Under the pieces are notes generated by a model. That model worked only from the letters and a program-made list of their open reading frames with translations. It was not told the DNA's origin and ran no database searches. Positions 62,161 to 64,000 of a DNA stretch of 64,000 bases are shown here, piece after piece. Source of the stretch: DASRPD01 sp035646535 (GTDB taxonomy: Bacteria; Actinomycetota; Acidimicrobiia; IMCC26256; JANYLB01); NCBI GenBank assembly GCA_035646535.1, contig DASRPD010000105.1, positions 1 to 64,000 of the forward strand, written 5' to 3'. Position numbers and translations under genes: made by a program. Positions within the stretch are counted from its first letter, which is position 1; each line of letters starts with the position of its first letter.

Positions 62161-63062
62161 TAGCCCGCGTCCCGGTTCGCTTGGTGATCCGATGGCCAGT
62201 TCGGCTGCATGAGATGCCACTGCGTCGGCGCGGCGCGGATCAGATCCTCGAACCGATGCGCGAGCTCCTGGGTGATACGAGCGATATCCTCGCGCAGGCG
62301 CCCGCGCCGGTCCACCGGTATCGGCGGACAGACATACGCGAGATGTCTTCCGTGCGGCAGGTAGAAGCAGCTGGAGGCCAGCAGCGGTGCCCGAGTCCGA
62401 AGCGCGAGCAACGCCGGCCCGGCCGGCAATGTCGTCCGCTCCCCGAAGAACTCGACCTCGACGCCGTCGCCTCCGAGGTCACGATCGGAAACGAGGCACA
62501 CGGGTCGATTCTCTCGCAGCGCAGTTGCCATGGCGATCCCGGCGTCGGGTCCGAGCGCCACGACCTCCATCCCGAACTCACGGCGCACGGCCGAGAACCA
62601 CTCGAACAGCTCCGGTGGCTCCACCGGCTCGACCACCACGGTGGGCCGAAGCCCACGTTCGGCCAGGAACGCTGCCGCCATCTCGAAACCGCCGACGTGC
62701 GGTGTCGCGAGGATGATCCCACTTCCGGCGTCCAATCCCGCGGCGATGTGCTCGTAGCCCTCGACGACGATGTGACGATCGATCGCACCCGGGTCCCGCG
62801 CCTCGTACGGGAGACGAAACAGCTCGAACCAGTAGCGACCGTAGGACGCGAACACCTCGGAGACCACCTGATCGAGCTCCCGACCGACGACACGACCGTC
62901 GGTCGCCCGCACCATGTTGGCCCGCACCTGACGGCGCCGGACCGGCATCAGCCTTGCCGTCGCTCGCCCGACGGCGCACGCGGTGCGCTCGCCGATCTCA
63001 CGGGGAAGCACACGCGCAATCGCGGCCGCGCTGCGGTACGCGAGGTAGCTCGGATGTGGCAC
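62160..63062 (-). CDS. patA: Phosphatidylinositol mannoside acyltransferase (PatA-like, LpxL family)
   Basis: A 300-aa membrane-associated acyltransferase transferring a fatty acyl group to PIM. HVGGFEMAAAFL is the HX4(D/E) catalytic motif, here with Glu as in LpxL; SDRDLGGDGVEVEFFGERTT is the conserved substrate region. GTG 63062, 14 bases after the pgsA stop, gives the best family fit (YLAYRSAAAIARVLP). Confidence 0.88.
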   Translation of the reverse strand: MPHPSYLAYRSAAAIARVLPREIGERTACAVGRATARLMPVRRRQVRANMVRATDGRVVGRELDQVVSEVFASYGRYWFELFRLPYEARDPGAIDRHIVVEGYEHIAAGLDAGSGIILATPHVGGFEMAAAFLAERGLRPTVVVEPVEPPELFEWFSAVRREFGMEVVALGPDAGIAMATALRENRPVCLVSDRDLGGDGVEVEFFGERTTLPAGPALLALRTRAPLLASSCFYLPHGRHLAYVCPPIPVDRRGRLREDIARITQELAHRFEDLIRAAPTQWHLMQPNWPSDHQANRDAG

Positions 63063-63076
63063 GGCCCGCGTACGGC

Positions 63077-63856
63077 TCAGGGACGTGTGCGGCGTCGGAC
63101 CGGCCGCGACCGGCCGGCATGACGCCGCTCCACTCCCGCGCGGCGCGCCTGGAACCACCCGGCCAAGCTGCGCTCCTCACCGCCCGCGGCGAGCCCCAGC
63201 TCGTTCGCTTCATCGTCGTCGTCATCGTCATGGGTTCGGCGATGCCGGACCAGCCGCAACCGACGGACGCGCGACTCCGGGAGATCACTCGCCTGACGCC
63301 ACACCGTCACGAAACGCTGGACGGCGGTAAAGACCATGAGCACGACCATGAGCCACAGCACGGCGACGAGCACATGGAACATCAGCCCGACACCGAGCAC
63401 CACCATGCGCTCCGCTCGTTCCATGAGACCACCACGGGCGGTGTAACTCAGGGCCTCGGCGCGCGCCCGCTCGTAGGAGATCAACATTGCCAACGCGACA
63501 GCCGCGAACGCGAGCACCGGCGCGTGGGCGCTCTCGCCGGCGAGATACCAGGCACAGCCTCCAAAGACGACCGCGTCCGAGACACGATCGGTCACCGAAT
63601 CGAAGAACGCGCCGCGGGGGCTCGCTTCGCCGGTTGTGCGCGCGACGCTCCCGTCGAGGAGGTCCACGAGTCCACTGACCGAGAGTCCCAAGACGGCCCA
63701 ACGGAGCTCACCAATCGCGATGAGCCACGCGGTCCCTGCCGACGACACGACGCCGACAACGGTGAGAACGTTCGCGGTGACGCCAACGCGGCTCAGGCCA
63801 CGACCGATGGGCGCGAGCGCCCGACCGATCCCGGAGCGGAGACGGCCGTCAAGCAC
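63077..63856 (-). CDS. pgsA: Phosphatidylinositol phosphate synthase (CDP-alcohol phosphatidyltransferase)
   Basis: A 259-aa membrane enzyme coupling CDP-diacylglycerol to inositol phosphate. The CDP-AP signature is complete: Asp 65, Asp 68-Gly 69, Ala 72-Arg 73, Gly 82, Asp 86, Asp 90 (DLLDGSVARTTG then GAFFDSVTD). Six helices are expected. The C-terminus adds about 55 charged residues including HDDDDDDE, not typical. GTG 63856 start; no clear ribosome binding site. Confidence 0.9.
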   Translation of the reverse strand: MLDGRLRSGIGRALAPIGRGLSRVGVTANVLTVVGVVSSAGTAWLIAIGELRWAVLGLSVSGLVDLLDGSVARTTGEASPRGAFFDSVTDRVSDAVVFGGCAWYLAGESAHAPVLAFAAVALAMLISYERARAEALSYTARGGLMERAERMVVLGVGLMFHVLVAVLWLMVVLMVFTAVQRFVTVWRQASDLPESRVRRLRLVRHRRTHDDDDDDEANELGLAAGGEERSLAGWFQARRAGVERRHAGRSRPVRRRTRP

Positions 63857-64000
63857 GAGACTGCGGCCAAGAGAGCGCGATGAACGCGCGAGACCAAAGC
63901 TGGTTCATGACGAGCTGGTTCATGGCGGAACTTGACGTTACCACGGGAGCGCACGGGGACCGGGGTGCATACACTCGCCCCAACCGTCACTCCGGGGAGA
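63857..64000. other. Right-edge non-coding stretch with a 15-bp direct repeat
   Basis: Upstream of pgsA a 15-base unit, AGCTGGTTCATGACG, occurs at 63898-63912 and again at 63913-63927 with one change. A -10-like TAACGT lies on the minus strand at 63937-63942. No gene is recognisable before the window ends. Confidence 0.5.

Overview
The window looks like a chromosomal segment of a high-GC actinobacterium. The best guess is the class Acidimicrobiia, an inference from three things: strong G+C codon bias, actinobacterial phosphatidylinositol-mannoside genes (pgsA-patA-pimA), and a complete Gram-positive-style type IV pilus (T4P) machine with no secretin. Nearly all genes lie on the minus strand. 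They are packed with GTGA/ATGA stop-start overlaps, so translational coupling is the rule.

Read in the direction of transcription (right to left), the backbone is an order familiar from actinobacteria such as Mycobacterium tuberculosis: pgsA-patA-pimA; pdxS-pdxT-yebC; ruvC-ruvA-ruvB-yajC-secD-secF-rel; hisS-aspS; rarA-DUF948-DUF6167-like-alaS-ruvX-mltG-aroE; aroC-aroK-aroB-aroQ-M24 peptidase-efp-nusB-clpS-DUF2017; and pyrR-pyrB-pyrC-carA-carB (carB runs off the left edge). These cover membrane lipid, PLP, recombination, protein export, stringent response, aminoacyl-tRNA, shikimate and pyrimidine functions.

Accessory blocks are inserted into this backbone: lemA-htpX-DUF3048 lipoprotein (58.4-61.0 kb); a peroxiredoxin, a decayed methyltransferase fragment and a coxS-coxM-mocA-coxG cluster without coxL (52.8-56.1 kb); three prepilin-like genes and a tiny membrane protein (41.4-45.0 kb); an AbiEi/DUF559 gene bracketed by perfect hairpins (37.2-38.3 kb); and the main T4P region (13.9-30.1 kb). 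The T4P region holds a DUF4388 protein, pilB, an MshEN-PilT fusion, pilC, a CDF transporter, a plus-strand operon of a 787-aa coiled-coil protein plus a second PilB, the major pilin, a prepilin peptidase, an HTH protein, a PilM-PilN fusion, pilO and a PilP-like protein.

The most interesting signals are: (1) a repeated promoter motif (TCAA, 15-17 nt, GCCGATA-like) in front of the separate pilus transcription units, resembling the FliA/WhiG sigma-28 consensus and suggesting one pilus regulon; (2) three covarying perfect hairpins, two of them bracketing a DUF559 nuclease-like gene, which may be a small mobile cassette; (3) the coiled-coil + PilB2 operon and the MshEN-PilT fusion, which suggest unusual c-di-GMP-linked control of pilus motors; and (4) a PyrR-binding hairpin right next to the pyrR ribosome binding site. 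No tRNA, rRNA, CRISPR array or insertion sequence was seen. All assignments come from reading motifs; no database search was run.
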